Source: Romboutsia maritimum (lineage in GTDB: Bacteria; Bacillota; Clostridia; Peptostreptococcales; Peptostreptococcaceae). Taken from it: a DNA stretch of 64,000 nt. Location: positions 1-64,000 of the forward strand of contig NZ_NOJZ02000006.1 in NCBI RefSeq assembly GCF_002251085.2, read 5' to 3'. Positions 27,151 through 36,917 of the stretch are shown piece by piece. Each line of letters begins with the position of its first letter. Position 1 is the stretch's first letter. Below the pieces are notes generated by a model. That model was not told the origin of the DNA and did no database searches. It was given only the letters and a program-made list of their open reading frames with translations. Both the position numbers and the translations under genes were made by a program.

Positions 27151-27180
27151 AAAAGCCTAGAGAATATTCTCTAGGCTTTT
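27151..27180 (-). terminator. Terminator after rpsU-yqeY
   Basis: Perfect 15-bp palindrome AAAAGCCTAGAGAAT and its complement (27151-27165, 27166-27180), ending 4 bases before the yqeY stop. Confidence 0.88.
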
Positions 27181-27183
27181 AAT

Positions 27184-27627
27184 CTATTGTAAGTTTTTTT
27201 TAATTAACTCATTTATAAGTTTTCCATCAGCTCTACCTTTTGTTTTCGGCTTTATAGCTGACATGATTTTTCCCATATCCTTCATTGAAGTAGCTCCTAC
27301 TTCAGATATAGTATCTTTTACAATTTCATTTAGCTCTTCTTCGCTTAACTGTTGAGGTAGGTACTCTTTTAAAACTTGGATTTCAGCTTCTGTTTCTTTT
27401 ACTAAGTCTTCTCTACTAGCTTTTTGGAATTCAACTAAAGCATCTCTACGTTGCTTCAATTGTTTAGCAATTATATCAATAATGCCTTCCTCTTCAAGTT
27501 CAACTCTATTGTCAACCTCAAATTGCTTTATAGAAGCTCTTATCAAAGTTACTACAGATTTTCTAACTGTATCTTTGTTTTTCATTGAAGACTTTAAATC
27601 TTCTTGTAACTTCTCTTTAAGGGACAT
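27184..27627 (-). CDS. yqeY: GatB/YqeY domain protein
   Basis: 147 aa, MSLKEKLQEDLKSSMKNKDT start. A helical domain (LIRASIKQFEV, IDIIAKQLKQRRDALVEFQK) and a tail domain (SMKDMGKIMSAIKPKTKGRA) as in the GatB C-terminal helical domain. The frame runs open upstream through rpsU in another frame, but GAGGTGAGGGG sets ATG 27627. The exact function is unknown; it may act in tRNA or aminoacyl-tRNA handling. Second gene after rpsU. Confidence 0.92.
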   Translation of the reverse strand: MSLKEKLQEDLKSSMKNKDTVRKSVVTLIRASIKQFEVDNRVELEEEGIIDIIAKQLKQRRDALVEFQKASREDLVKETEAEIQVLKEYLPQQLSEEELNEIVKDTISEVGATSMKDMGKIMSAIKPKTKGRADGKLINELIKKNLQ

Positions 27628-27652
27628 TCCCCTCACCTCTTTATTCTTTTTA

Positions 27653-27832
27653 CTATTTCTTAGCGTTTTTTCTTCTTGCAGCTTCAGCTTTTTTCTTACG
27701 TCTAACACTTGGCTTATCATAGTGCTCTCTTTTTCTAACTTCAGACATGATGCCAGACATTGCACATGAACGCTTAAATCTTCTTAAAGCGCTGTCTAAT
27801 GTTTCATTTTCTCTTACTCTTACTTCTGACAT
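27653..27832 (-). CDS. rpsU: 30S ribosomal protein S21
   Basis: 59 aa, [20 protein letters not shown] then [20 protein letters not shown] and a very basic C-terminus ([16 protein letters not shown]). A textbook bS21. GGAGGGAGG precedes ATG 27832, and yqeY follows after 25 bases. Driven by the strong promoter at 27926-27954. Confidence 0.97.
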   Translation of the reverse strand: MSEVRVRENETLDSALRRFKRSCAMSGIMSEVRKREHYDKPSVRRKKKAEAARRKNAKK

Positions 27833-27925
27833 TTCTTTTTCCCTCCCTCCGATAGCGCGAATTATGCTGGGACTGTAACTACGATTATATCTGCATAATA
27901 TGCATTACAACCTCACACTTTTTTT

Positions 27926-27954
27926 ATTATAAACTATGTTCTTATTTTTATCAA
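27926..27954 (-). promoter_or_regulatory. Strong sigma-A promoter of rpsU-yqeY
   Basis: TTGATA (27954-27949), a 17-base spacer and TATAAT (27931-27926) on the minus strand. The leader to rpsU is about 87 bases with short GC-containing self-complementary stretches. Confidence 0.7.
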
Positions 27955-27994
27955 GTATTTTTCATCAAGATTAAAGCTAAATTTGGAATTTAAA

Positions 27995-28345
27995 TTATTT
28001 TTGTTCTGCTTCATACATTGGTAATTTTTTTCCAGCCAATACATGGTAATGAATATGCTTTACTTCTTGACCTCCATCTTCTTTACAATTGTTTATAATT
28101 CTAAATCCAGTTTCACTAAATCCTTTTTCCTTAGCTATTTTATTTATAATACTATGAATATGTGACACAATTTCCATATCTTTATCTTCTATATCTAATA
28201 CACTTTCATAGTGTTTCTTAGGTATAATTAATATGTGATATGGAGCTACTGGATTTATATCATTAAAGGCTAAAACCTTATCATCTTCATAAACTTTATC
28301 ACATGGAATTTCTCCATTTATTATTTTACAAAAAATACAACTCAT
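27995..28345 (-). CDS. HIT-family nucleotide hydrolase
   Basis: 116 aa Hint-type HIT protein. N-terminal CIFCKIINGEIPCDKVYED and the active-site histidine triad HIHYHVL (97-103, His97/99/101). The family hydrolyses adenosine 5'-monophosphoramidates. TAGGAGGTG SD. It is the last gene of prmA-rsmE-mtaB-hit. Confidence 0.95.
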   Translation of the reverse strand: MSCIFCKIINGEIPCDKVYEDDKVLAFNDINPVAPYHILIIPKKHYESVLDIEDKDMEIVSHIHSIINKIAKEKGFSETGFRIINNCKEDGGQEVKHIHYHVLAGKKLPMYEAEQK

Positions 28346-28390
28346 TTATAACACCTCCTATTCTATTATAAGAGTTATTATTTCTACACT

Positions 28391-29698
28391 TTACACCAAA
28401 ATTCCTTCTACATATTCGTGTTTCACATCAGTTATCTTTACTTTTAATATTTTACCTTGTATATCTTTATCACTTTCTGCAACTACTCTTATATAGTTAG
28501 GAGTTAAACCTTCATACTTATTATCTGCTATGTTTTGTTCAAATAAAATTTCCACTTCAGTATCAATAAATTTGCTTGCAAATTTATTAAAGTTTTCTTT
28601 GCTTAAATTTAAAAGTTTTTCACTTCTAAATTGCTTCATTTGGGGATCTATTTGATTATCCATAGTAGCTGCTGGAGTTCCTTTTCTTGGTGAATACTTA
28701 AATATATGCATTTGAGAAAGTTCTATGTCCCTTAAAAATTCATATGTTTTGTTGAACTCATCATTAGTTTCTCCAGGGAATCCTACTATTACATCAGTAG
28801 TTATTGCTACATTAGGTATTTTTTCTCTTAATCTCTCAACTATTGCCTTATATTCTTGTGTAGTATATCTTCTATTCATTCTTTTTAAAGTTTCATCACA
28901 TCCACTTTGTAAAGATAAATGATAATGTGGACAAACTTTTTTCATTTCAGTAACTTCTTTTACAAATTCGTCTGTAAATAAAATTGGCTCCACTGAACTT
29001 AATCTAATTCTTTCAATTTTTTCAATTTCATTTATTTCTTTTATTACATCTAGTAATCTAATTTCTCTATCTCTTAAATCTTTTCCATAAGATGCTACAT
29101 GTATACCTGTTAAGACCACTTCTTTATACCCATTATCAGCTAATTTTTTAACTTCTGATACTATACTTTCAATTTCCCTACTTCTAACTCGACCTCTAGC
29201 ATGTGGAATTATACAGTAAGTGCAGTATCTATCACATCCATCTTGTATTTTTAAAAATGCTCTAGTTTTGCCGTTGGTCTGGCTAATTTCTATTTCTTCA
29301 AATGCTTTTACCTTCATTATATCATCAACTGTACTAGACTTTTTAGTTGAATCTATTTTTTTTATTTCTTCAACTATTTTTCTTCTATCGTTAGTACCCA
29401 TTACTAAATTTACTTCTTCTATTTCAAGTATTTCTTCCGGCGATACTTGAGAATAGCATCCTACTACTGCTATTATTGCGTTAGGATTTTTCTTTTTAAC
29501 CCTTCTTATATACTGACGTGATTTTCTATCACTCATATGTGTTACTGTACATGTATTTATAACATAAACATCTGCATACTCTTCACTATCTACTTGTTTA
29601 TATCCATCTTTTTCAAACAACTCAAGCATAGCTTCTGTTTCATATTGATTTACTTTACATCCTAATGTGTAAAAAGCTACTTTTTTCAATTTATTCAT
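28391..29698 (-). CDS. mtaB: tRNA t6A37 methylthiotransferase
   Basis: 435 aa radical-SAM methylthiotransferase. N-terminal UPF0004 domain with Cys14, Cys50 and Cys81; radical SAM cluster Cys155-x3-Cys159-x2-Cys162 (CDRYCTYC); C-terminal TRAM domain (IADNKYEGLTPNYIRVVAES). The opening VAFYTLGCKVNQYETEAM is typical of MtaB (YqeV) rather than MiaB. It makes ms2t6A in tRNAs reading ANN codons. The start overlaps rsmE by 8 bases. AGGAGG is only two bases from the ATG, so TTG three codons later is a possible alternative. Confidence 0.94.
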   Translation of the reverse strand: MNKLKKVAFYTLGCKVNQYETEAMLELFEKDGYKQVDSEEYADVYVINTCTVTHMSDRKSRQYIRRVKKKNPNAIIAVVGCYSQVSPEEILEIEEVNLVMGTNDRRKIVEEIKKIDSTKKSSTVDDIMKVKAFEEIEISQTNGKTRAFLKIQDGCDRYCTYCIIPHARGRVRSREIESIVSEVKKLADNGYKEVVLTGIHVASYGKDLRDREIRLLDVIKEINEIEKIERIRLSSVEPILFTDEFVKEVTEMKKVCPHYHLSLQSGCDETLKRMNRRYTTQEYKAIVERLREKIPNVAITTDVIVGFPGETNDEFNKTYEFLRDIELSQMHIFKYSPRKGTPAATMDNQIDPQMKQFRSEKLLNLSKENFNKFASKFIDTEVEILFEQNIADNKYEGLTPNYIRVVAESDKDIQGKILKVKITDVKHEYVEGILV

Positions 29699-30443
29699 CT
29701 CCTCCTAGGTCACTTAGTTCATATAAAGCTATGGAAGAAGCAACAACTGATGCTGTTTCTGTTCTTAATATCCTAGGTCCTAGAGATACTACCTTTGCTC
29801 CTATGTCTTGGATTTTTTGTATTTCTTCCTCTGCAAACCCACCTTCTGGCCCTACAAATATTCCTATACTATTTACGCTAGCATTTTTTATTGCGCTTTT
29901 TATTGATATTGTTCTTTCATTTTCATATGGGCATATATTCACATCGTTATTTTCCATTTCTTTTAATGCCTGTTCAAAAGTAATAACACCATTTAATTTA
30001 GGTATTTTTCCTCTTTTACTTTGCTTTGCAGCTTCATATATTATTCTTTCCCAACGATCAATTTTCTTGTCTTCTTTTTTATCATCAACTTTTGCAACAC
30101 TTCTTTTCGTTTGAACTAATATTATTTCATCCACACCTACTTCAGTAAGTTTTTGAAGTATCATTTCCATCTTAGGACCTTTAGGTAGTCCTTGGTATAG
30201 TCTAACTTTTAAATCAGATTCTCTATTTATATTTACTTTTTCAAGAATATGTAAGCTAACATTATCTTTATCTATATCTGTTATCTTGCATATATATTCA
30301 TTATTTTCTTTATCACAAATTTCTAATTCTTCTCCAATTTTACATCTTAAAACTTTAGAAATATGTTTTACATCTTCTCCTTCAATAACACAAGTTCTAT
30401 TTTCTATATTAATTTTATTTTTCTCAACAAAAAATCTATCCAT
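29691..30443 (-). CDS. rsmE: 16S rRNA m3U1498 methyltransferase
   Basis: 250 aa SPOUT methyltransferase. N-terminal PUA-like part (HISKVLRCKIGEELEICD) and C-terminal knot with IGIFVGPEGGFAEEEI and SLGPRILRTETA. ATG 30443 after AGGTG. Between prmA and mtaB in a tight operon. Confidence 0.95.
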   Translation of the reverse strand: MDRFFVEKNKINIENRTCVIEGEDVKHISKVLRCKIGEELEICDKENNEYICKITDIDKDNVSLHILEKVNINRESDLKVRLYQGLPKGPKMEMILQKLTEVGVDEIILVQTKRSVAKVDDKKEDKKIDRWERIIYEAAKQSKRGKIPKLNGVITFEQALKEMENNDVNICPYENERTISIKSAIKNASVNSIGIFVGPEGGFAEEEIQKIQDIGAKVVSLGPRILRTETASVVASSIALYELSDLGGDE

Positions 30444-30451
30444 ATTTTCAC

Positions 30452-31393
30452 CTACTTAAGTTTAGAAACTATTGCTGCCCATTCACCTAGTCTTTGAACT
30501 TCTACTATTTCAAATCCATTTTCTATTAAGCTTTCTTTTACTTCATCAACTTTTGCTAATATTATACCTGAAGATATAAACACTGCATTTTCTTTCATAA
30601 AGTTGTGAACATCTTTTGCTAATATTTTTATTATATCCGCAATAATATTTGCTACTACTACATCTGCTTTATCTTTTACAACATCCATTAAATTTCCATG
30701 TCTTACTTCTACTGAATCTGATACATTATTTTCAGATACATTTTCTCTAGATACTTTTACAGCCACCTCATCTAAATCAACTGCTAAAACTTCTTTAGCT
30801 CCTAATTTTGCTGCTGCTATAGCAAGTATTCCACTTCCACAACCAATATCAAATACTTTAGAATCTTCTTTAACGTATTTTTCTAATTCTCTTATACACA
30901 TTGAAGTTGTCTCATGAGTTCCTGTTCCAAATGCCATACCTGGATCAAGTTCAATTATTAAATCTTCTTTTTCTTGCTTATAGTCTTCCCATGTAGGTTT
31001 TACTACTATTCTATTACCTATTTTAGTAGGTTTATAATACTTCTTCCATTCATTAGCCCAATCAGATTCATTAACTTGGTCTAAAGTTACACTTCCTTCT
31101 CCTATATCTATACCAAAACCTTTTAAGTTTAAAACTCTTTGTTTTATATTTTCTACAACTTCTGGTACGTTTCTTTCTTCTGATATGTAAGTTTTTATTA
31201 AAACTCCATCATTTCCACTTTTTTTAAAAACTTCTTCTTCTACATAATCCCAATCTAGTTCATTTTTCTTTTGGAATAAAAAATCTTTAGGATCTTCTAT
31301 CATTACTCCACCAGTTCTTTCTTCATCTAATATATTAGTTATAGCTTCTACAGCTTCTGTAGTAGTTTTTATAGTAACTTCAATCCACTTCAT
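30452..31393 (-). CDS. prmA: Ribosomal protein L11 methyltransferase
   Basis: 313 aa. N-terminal ferredoxin-like substrate domain, then a class I SAM fold with VFDIGCGSGILAIAAAKLGA and DLDEVAVKVSREN; DPGMAFGTGTHETTSMC is the family signature. Trimethylates L11. First gene of the prmA-rsmE-mtaB-hit operon, preceded by a 250-base AT-rich gap in which I see no certain promoter. Confidence 0.95.
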   Translation of the reverse strand: MKWIEVTIKTTTEAVEAITNILDEERTGGVMIEDPKDFLFQKKNELDWDYVEEEVFKKSGNDGVLIKTYISEERNVPEVVENIKQRVLNLKGFGIDIGEGSVTLDQVNESDWANEWKKYYKPTKIGNRIVVKPTWEDYKQEKEDLIIELDPGMAFGTGTHETTSMCIRELEKYVKEDSKVFDIGCGSGILAIAAAKLGAKEVLAVDLDEVAVKVSRENVSENNVSDSVEVRHGNLMDVVKDKADVVVANIIADIIKILAKDVHNFMKENAVFISSGIILAKVDEVKESLIENGFEIVEVQRLGEWAAIVSKLK

Positions 31394-31644
31394 ATGTAAA
31401 TACCATCCTTCGCTTTAATTTTCCTATTTTTTCGTAACTTTTATTATATCATAATTATTATCTTTTATAATATTGTTTTATACTCTTTATTTACTTATTA
31501 TTTATATTTCTATTCTTTAAACATTTTATTACAATAAATAAATCTTATTTATCTTATATTATTTTATTTTTTATAAAGAACTATTTTTTTATAAAAAACA
31601 TATATTATATTAATCTTCTATACTTTTTAAAAGGAGTTGTATAT

Positions 31645-31887
31645 ATGATTAAGAATAATTCAAAATCACAAGATGAATTTTATAATTATATCCTCCAGTA
31701 TCTAAATAAATACGTAGAAGTTTACACTTATTTTAGCAACAATCTTTTATACGGAAAGGTTATTGAAGTAACACCATTTTATATCACTATTAGTAATGAA
31801 CATACCATTAAAAACAGTTCATCAAACAGTGAAATTTCAACATTTTATTTACCTCTAAATTCTATAATAAGCATTAAAAAATTATAA
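31645..31887 (+). CDS. Small Sm/DUF2642-like beta-barrel protein, 80 aa
   Basis: After a polar helix the chain shows strands typical of a small barrel: YVEVYTYFSNNLLYGKVIEV, TPFYITISNE, and after a Ser/Asn-rich loop STFYLPLNSIISIKKL. This resembles the Sm fold (Hfq) or the DUF2642 family, in which 'G-x-I/V ... I-x-I' then 'I-x-x-I' recur. Hfq-specific residues are not evident. AAAAGGAG precedes the ATG. Monocistronic, divergent from prmA, with its own terminator. Confidence 0.65.
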   Translation: MIKNNSKSQDEFYNYILQYLNKYVEVYTYFSNNLLYGKVIEVTPFYITISNEHTIKNSSSNSEISTFYLPLNSIISIKKL

Positions 31888-31906
31888 CAATAAAAAAAGA
31901 TTATTT

Positions 31907-31937
31907 AACTGACAACTATCGGTTGTCAGTTTTTTTG
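31907..31937 (+). terminator. Terminator of the 80-aa gene
   Basis: 10-bp stem AACTGACAAC/GTTGTCAGTT (31907-31916 with 31922-31931) and a T run. Confidence 0.9.
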
Positions 31938-31947
31938 ATAAAAAATT

Positions 31948-31996
31948 AGCTGTCTCAAAATAAAATTTAAAATTTCATCTTGAGACAGCTTTTATT
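31948..31996 (-). terminator. Terminator after dnaJ
   Basis: AGCTGTCTCAA/TTGAGACAGCT (31948-31958 with 31980-31990) around an AAAATTT-containing loop, just after the dnaJ stop. Same core as the hairpins at 2992 and 53614. Confidence 0.8.
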
Positions 31997-31998
31997 TT

Positions 31999-33153
31999 TT
32001 ATTTCTTTTTTAATAAATCCTCTAATTTTTTGGTTAACCCACGTTTTTTTTCATGAACTTCTTCGCCACACTCTTTAGCAAATTGTCTTAATATATCCTT
32101 TTGCTTATCATTTAGCTTTTTAGGTACATCAATTACAACTTTTACGTATTGGTCTCCTCTTGAATTTCCTCTAATTCTAGGTATACCTTTTTCTCTTAAT
32201 CTAAAGATTGTTCCTGTTTGCGTTCCTTCTGGTATCGTGTATGAAACCTTTCCATCTAATGTAGGTACTTCTATCTCATCACCTAAAGTAGCCTGAGCAA
32301 ATGTTATTGGCATCTCAATATAAACATCATTTCCCTCTCTAGTAAATATAGAATGTGATTTTACACTTATTACTATATAAAGATCGCCTCTTGGTCCACC
32401 TTTTGAACCTAATTCTCCTTGACCACTTAATTTTATCATTTGTCCATCATCTATACCTGCTGGTATATCAACTTCAATAGTTTTAACTTTTCTAGTACTT
32501 CCTTTTCCACTACACTTATTACATGGAGCTTCTACTATTTCACCTTCTCCATTACATGTACTACAAGGTCTTGAACTAGCTATGTTACCAAATGGAGTTC
32601 TTTGGACAGTTCTCACTTCACCTGAACCATTACATGTAGGACAAGTCTTTTTAGATGTTCCTGATTTAGCACCAGTTCCATGACATTCACTACATTCTTC
32701 ACTTCTGTTTACTTTCATAGATGCTTTTTTACCAAAAGCAGCTTCTTCAAAAGTTATAGTTATACTTTGTCTTATATCTGCTCCTCGTTCTGGACCTCTT
32801 CTTCTAGCTCTACCGCTACTAAATCCGCCTCCAAACATATCTCCAAATATATCTCCAAATATATCTTCAAATCCTCCGAAACCTTGACCACCAAATCCAC
32901 CTTGGCCTCCAAATCCACCTTGACCATTTAAGCCATCATGCCCAAATTGATCATATGTTTGTCTTTTAGTTTCATCAGATAATACTTCATAAGCTTCATT
33001 TATTTCTTTAAATTTTTCTTCTGCTTCATTATCTCCAGGATTTCTATCTGGATGATACTTCATAGCTAATTTTCTGTATGCTTTTTTTAGTTGTTGTGCA
33101 TCTGCATTTTTATCAACACCTAGGATTTCATAATAGTCTCTTTTCGTACTCAA
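31999..33153 (-). CDS. dnaJ: Chaperone DnaJ
   Basis: 384 aa. J domain with HPD ([10 protein letters not shown]), a G/F-rich stretch ([17 protein letters not shown]), four CxxCxGxG zinc repeats ([32 protein letters not shown]) and C-terminal substrate domains. The frame extends upstream, but AAGGTGG places the start at TTG 33153 (M)[10 protein letters not shown], which aligns with other DnaJ N-termini. Last gene of hrcA-grpE-dnaK-dnaJ. Confidence 0.96.
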   Translation of the reverse strand: MSTKRDYYEILGVDKNADAQQLKKAYRKLAMKYHPDRNPGDNEAEEKFKEINEAYEVLSDETKRQTYDQFGHDGLNGQGGFGGQGGFGGQGFGGFEDIFGDIFGDMFGGGFSSGRARRRGPERGADIRQSITITFEEAAFGKKASMKVNRSEECSECHGTGAKSGTSKKTCPTCNGSGEVRTVQRTPFGNIASSRPCSTCNGEGEIVEAPCNKCSGKGSTRKVKTIEVDIPAGIDDGQMIKLSGQGELGSKGGPRGDLYIVISVKSHSIFTREGNDVYIEMPITFAQATLGDEIEVPTLDGKVSYTIPEGTQTGTIFRLREKGIPRIRGNSRGDQYVKVVIDVPKKLNDKQKDILRQFAKECGEEVHEKKRGLTKKLEDLLKKK

Positions 33154-33181
33154 GTTTGTCACCACCTTAATCTTACAAAAC

Positions 33182-33214
33182 AATAGCTTGTAGAATATCT
33201 AACTACAAGCTATT
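33182..33214 (-). other. Hairpin in the dnaK-dnaJ gap
   Basis: Perfect 12-bp stem AATAGCTTGTAG/CTACAAGCTATT (33182-33193 with 33203-33214). The minus strand continues G-TTTT. It could partly terminate transcription or stabilise the dnaK message, setting a DnaK:DnaJ ratio. Confidence 0.6.
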
Positions 33215-33278
33215 ATTAATTATTTAAATAAATAAATATTCTATATTAATTATATACAACTATGTCTAATTTTGTAAC

Positions 33279-35111
33279 CTATTTTTCGTCATTTACTTCT
33301 TTAAAATCAGCATCTACTACATTATCATCTTTTGGTCCTTCACTTTGACCTTCTTGTTGTTGTTCAGCACCTGCTTGTTGATACATTTCTTGAGATACTT
33401 TATGGAATTTATTCATTACTTCATCCATAGCTTTTCTTATTTCTTCACCTGTAGAATCTTCTTTGTCTTTTATTTCTTTTAAATCTGCTATTGCTTTTTC
33501 TATAGCACTCTTATCATCAGCACTAACTTTATCACCAAGTTCATTTAATGTTTTTTCTGTTTGGTAAATTGTAGATTCTGCTTGATTTAAAGCTTCTATT
33601 TTATCTTTCTTTTGTTTATCTGCTTCAGCATTCATTTCTGCTTCTTTTACTTTCTTTTCTATTTCATCCTCAGATAAATTAGTTCCTGAAGTTATAGTTA
33701 CTTTTTGTTCTTTTCCTGTTCCTAAATCTTTAGCAGTAACATGAACTATACCATTAGCATCTATATCAAATGTAACTTCTACTTGAGGTATTCCTCTTGG
33801 AGCTGGTGGTATATCTGTTAATTGGAATCTTCCTAAAGTTGTATTGTCATAAGACATACTTCTTTCACCTTGAAGAACATGTATATCAACAGCTGTTTGA
33901 TTATCTGCTGCAGTTGAGAATACTTGAGACTTCTTAGTTGGTATTGTAGTATTTCTTTCTATTATCTTAGTGAATACATTACCTAATGTTTCTATACCAA
34001 GAGATAATGGAGTTACATCTAATAATAATAAGTCGTTAACTTCTCCTGTTAAAACTCCTGCTTGTATAGATGCTCCTGCTGCAACACATTCATCTGGATT
34101 TATACCTTTATGAGGTTCTTTTCCTATAAATTTCTTAACAGCTTCTTGCACAGCAGGTATTCTAGTAGATCCCCCTACTAATAATACATCATCTATTTCA
34201 GAAGTAGATAAACCTGCATCTTGTAATGCTCTCTTCGTTGGTTCCATAGTTTTTTCTACTAAACCAGCTGTTATTTCTTCAAATTTAGCTCTTGATAAAT
34301 CTATATTTAAATGTTTTGGTCCTTCAGCTGTAGCAGTTATAAAAGGTAAATTTATGTTTGAAGACATTGTTGAAGATAATTCTTTTTTCGCCTTTTCAGC
34401 AGCTTCTTTTAATCTTTGAAGAGCCATATTATCATTTTTCAAGTCTACACCTTCAGCTTTTTTAAATTCAGCAGCTAAATAGTCTATTACAACTTGGTCG
34501 AAATCATCTCCACCTAGCCTATTGTTACCTGCTGTAGCTAAAACTTCAAAAGTACCATCACCTATTTCAAGTATAGATACGTCAAAAGTACCTCCACCTA
34601 AGTCAAATACTAATATTTTTTTATCTTGGTCTAATTTATCCATACCATAAGCAAGAGCCGCTGCAGTTGGTTCATTTATTATTCTCTTAACATCAAGTCC
34701 TGCTATTCTACCTGCATCTTTAGTTGCTTGTCTTTGAGCATCTGTAAAGTAAGCTGGAACTGTTATAACAGCTTCTGTTACAGGTTGACCTAAGTAACTT
34801 TCAGCATCTGCTTTTAATTTTTGTAAAGTTATTGCTGATATTTCTTGTGGTGTAAATTTCTTTCCATCTATGTCTACTTTGTAGTCTGTTCCCATATGAG
34901 TTTTTATAGATGTTATTGTTCTATCTGCATTTGTAACAGCTTGTCTTTTAGCTGGTTCTCCTACTATTCTTTCTCCATCTTTAGTGAAAGCTACTACTGA
35001 CGGAGTAGTTCTCATACCTTCGTTATTAGCTATTATTTGTGGTTCTCCACCTTCTAATACAGCTACACATGAATTAGTTGTTCCTAAATCTATACCTATT
35101 ACTTTTCCCAT
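33279..35111 (-). CDS. dnaK: Chaperone DnaK (Hsp70)
   Basis: 610 aa. Nucleotide domain with [20 protein letters not shown] and [20 protein letters not shown]; linker region [19 protein letters not shown]; substrate domain; C-terminal helical lid and acidic tail. It lacks the extra segment in the nucleotide domain seen in Proteobacteria, as is usual in Bacillota. CAAGGAGG SD. Heat-inducible through HrcA/CIRCE. Confidence 0.98.
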   Translation of the reverse strand: MGKVIGIDLGTTNSCVAVLEGGEPQIIANNEGMRTTPSVVAFTKDGERIVGEPAKRQAVTNADRTITSIKTHMGTDYKVDIDGKKFTPQEISAITLQKLKADAESYLGQPVTEAVITVPAYFTDAQRQATKDAGRIAGLDVKRIINEPTAAALAYGMDKLDQDKKILVFDLGGGTFDVSILEIGDGTFEVLATAGNNRLGGDDFDQVVIDYLAAEFKKAEGVDLKNDNMALQRLKEAAEKAKKELSSTMSSNINLPFITATAEGPKHLNIDLSRAKFEEITAGLVEKTMEPTKRALQDAGLSTSEIDDVLLVGGSTRIPAVQEAVKKFIGKEPHKGINPDECVAAGASIQAGVLTGEVNDLLLLDVTPLSLGIETLGNVFTKIIERNTTIPTKKSQVFSTAADNQTAVDIHVLQGERSMSYDNTTLGRFQLTDIPPAPRGIPQVEVTFDIDANGIVHVTAKDLGTGKEQKVTITSGTNLSEDEIEKKVKEAEMNAEADKQKKDKIEALNQAESTIYQTEKTLNELGDKVSADDKSAIEKAIADLKEIKDKEDSTGEEIRKAMDEVMNKFHKVSQEMYQQAGAEQQQEGQSEGPKDDNVVDADFKEVNDEK

Positions 35112-35172
35112 GATTAAAATCCTCCTTGAGTATTTTATTTTATTTTAGTTATATTACTTTCTATATTTAAAG

Positions 35173-35742
35173 TTAGCGAGAAACTACAACCATAGATGCT
35201 CTTATTGTTTTAGTTCCAAGCTTATATCCTTTTTGGAATACCTTAATTATTTTATTTGATTCTACCCCATCTACATCTTCTTCCATAACTGCTTGATGTA
35301 AATTTGGATCAAATTCAACATTTTCAGTTTCAATTTCTTCTACTCCAAACTTAGCTAGAGTATCTTTAAGTTGTTTATATACAAGTTCTATACCTTGATA
35401 CATTGTATCTTCCTTATTTGTACAAGCTTCTAATGCTCTTTCCATATTATCTATAACTGGTATTAACTCTGTTACTAACTTTTCATTAGCAAATAGTCCT
35501 ATAGTTTCTTTTTCTTCTTGAGTTCTTCTTCTATAGTTTGAATACTCAGCTTGAACTCTTTGATATTTATCATTAGTTTCTTCTATTTCATTTTTTAATT
35601 TTTCAACTAATTGTGCATTTATATATGTTATATTTTCTTCTTGATTAGAATTTTCTTCAACTGTTTCAGTTTCTTGTTCTTGAGTTTCTAAATTTTCACT
35701 ATCCAGATTATCTTTATCTGTTTTCAGTTCTTCTTGTTCCAT
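35173..35742 (-). CDS. grpE: Nucleotide exchange factor GrpE
   Basis: 189 aa. A Glu/Gln-rich disordered N-terminus, a long helix (YRRRTQEEKETIGLFANEKL) and the beta-wing with VEFDPNLHQAVMEEDVDGVE and GYKLGTKTIRASMVVVSR. The frame opens at TTG 35757, but GGAAGGA sets ATG 35742. Confidence 0.95.
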   Translation of the reverse strand: MEQEELKTDKDNLDSENLETQEQETETVEENSNQEENITYINAQLVEKLKNEIEETNDKYQRVQAEYSNYRRRTQEEKETIGLFANEKLVTELIPVIDNMERALEACTNKEDTMYQGIELVYKQLKDTLAKFGVEEIETENVEFDPNLHQAVMEEDVDGVESNKIIKVFQKGYKLGTKTIRASMVVVSR

Positions 35743-35794
35743 GTTCTTTCCTTCCAAGATATCACACCTCTCACTTCATTTTTTTCGCTAAAAC

Positions 35795-36814
35795 CTACTT
35801 TTTATTCAGTAATAAACTCATATAGTTTACTATAGAATAAATTCTCGCGTAGTCCATCCTTGTAGGACCAATAAAACTTATACGTCCTACTAAATCTTTA
35901 TCTATGTTATATGTTGCGGTAACCACACTACAATCTTTAGCCAACTTACAGTCATTGTCACTACCAATTATTATATTTACATTGTCCTTTTGTATTCCTT
36001 TAGATTTAACCATACTAGCTATAGTTTCTTTTTCTTCTAACATATTTAAAAACGACTTGGCTTTTAATACATCATTAAATTCAGGATAACTAAATATATT
36101 AGTTGCTCCATTTAAAGAAACTAAAAAATCATCTTCTGATATATTAAAGTTTAATGCATCTATAAGCTCATCTATAAAAACTGAATACTCGCTTATTTCA
36201 TATTTTATAAATGCTATTAGTCTATCATCTAAGTCTACTATGCTCTTTCCTGAAAGTTTCTTAGTTAGATTATCAGAAATTAGATTCAGCTTAGATTGTT
36301 CTAAATAAACATTAGTAGAAAGGTTCGCCTTCTTTATATCACCTTTATCTGTTACTACTATTAATAAAATATTACTTTCATCCATATGAACTAATTGTAT
36401 ATATTTTATAACTCTCTGATTTACTAAACTTTTAGTAACAGCTACTGTTGTATAATTAGTAAGTTGAGATAATAACTTAGAAGTTTCATGAATCAATTCA
36501 TTTATATGGCTTACATTTTCTTCTACACATTGTTCAATTAACTTCTTATCTAACTCATTTAATTCACTTTTATTCATAAGTAAATCAACATATAGCTTGT
36601 ATCCCTTTTCAGAAGGTACTCTACCTGCTGATGTATGAGGTTGAATTAAATAACCTAATTCTTCAAGATCAGCCATCTCATTTCTAATAGTAGCAGCACT
36701 AACTCCAAGATCATGTTTTTTAGATATCGTTCTTGATCCTACAGCTTCTGCTGTTTCTATATAATCTTTGACTATAGCTTTGAGGATTTTTAATTTTCTT
36801 TCATTTAATTCCAC
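35795..36814 (-). CDS. hrcA: Heat-inducible repressor HrcA
   Basis: 339 aa. N-terminal winged helix (LKILKAIVKDYIETAEAVGS, VSAATIRNEMADLEELGYL, HTSAGRVPSEKGYKLYVD), then the GAF-like sensor domain ending IGPTRMDYARIYSIVNYMS. The frame opens 30 bases upstream, inside the leader. GAGGGGG with 8-base spacing and alignment to HrcA N-termini favour GTG 36814. It represses its own operon by binding CIRCE and needs GroEL for activity. Confidence 0.95.
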   Translation of the reverse strand: MELNERKLKILKAIVKDYIETAEAVGSRTISKKHDLGVSAATIRNEMADLEELGYLIQPHTSAGRVPSEKGYKLYVDLLMNKSELNELDKKLIEQCVEENVSHINELIHETSKLLSQLTNYTTVAVTKSLVNQRVIKYIQLVHMDESNILLIVVTDKGDIKKANLSTNVYLEQSKLNLISDNLTKKLSGKSIVDLDDRLIAFIKYEISEYSVFIDELIDALNFNISEDDFLVSLNGATNIFSYPEFNDVLKAKSFLNMLEEKETIASMVKSKGIQKDNVNIIIGSDNDCKLAKDCSVVTATYNIDKDLVGRISFIGPTRMDYARIYSIVNYMSLLLNKK

Positions 36815-36833
36815 CTTTAAGGCCCCCTCGCTG

Positions 36834-36860
36834 TTAGCACTCATTTATTTCGAGTGCTAA
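36834..36860. promoter_or_regulatory. Perfect CIRCE element (HrcA operator)
   Basis: TTAGCACTC-N9-GAGTGCTAA, both half-sites exact (36834-36842 and 36852-36860), between the promoter and hrcA. Confidence 0.98.
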
Positions 36861-36875
36861 AAAGATTATATATAT

Positions 36876-36904
36876 TATATATCATGATATTTTTATTTTG
36901 TCAA
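36876..36904 (-). promoter_or_regulatory. Sigma-A promoter of hrcA-grpE-dnaK-dnaJ
   Basis: TTGACA (36904-36899), a 17-base spacer and TATATA (36881-36876; overlapping TATAAT alternatives nearby). CIRCE follows at the transcription start region. Confidence 0.75.
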
Positions 36905-36917
36905 CACCTTTTAAGCT

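Noticed and set aside
27628-27765. Longer N-terminus for YqeY
   Set aside because: The extra 46 residues are the rpsU gene read in another frame; the SD GAGGTGAGGGG sets ATG 27627.
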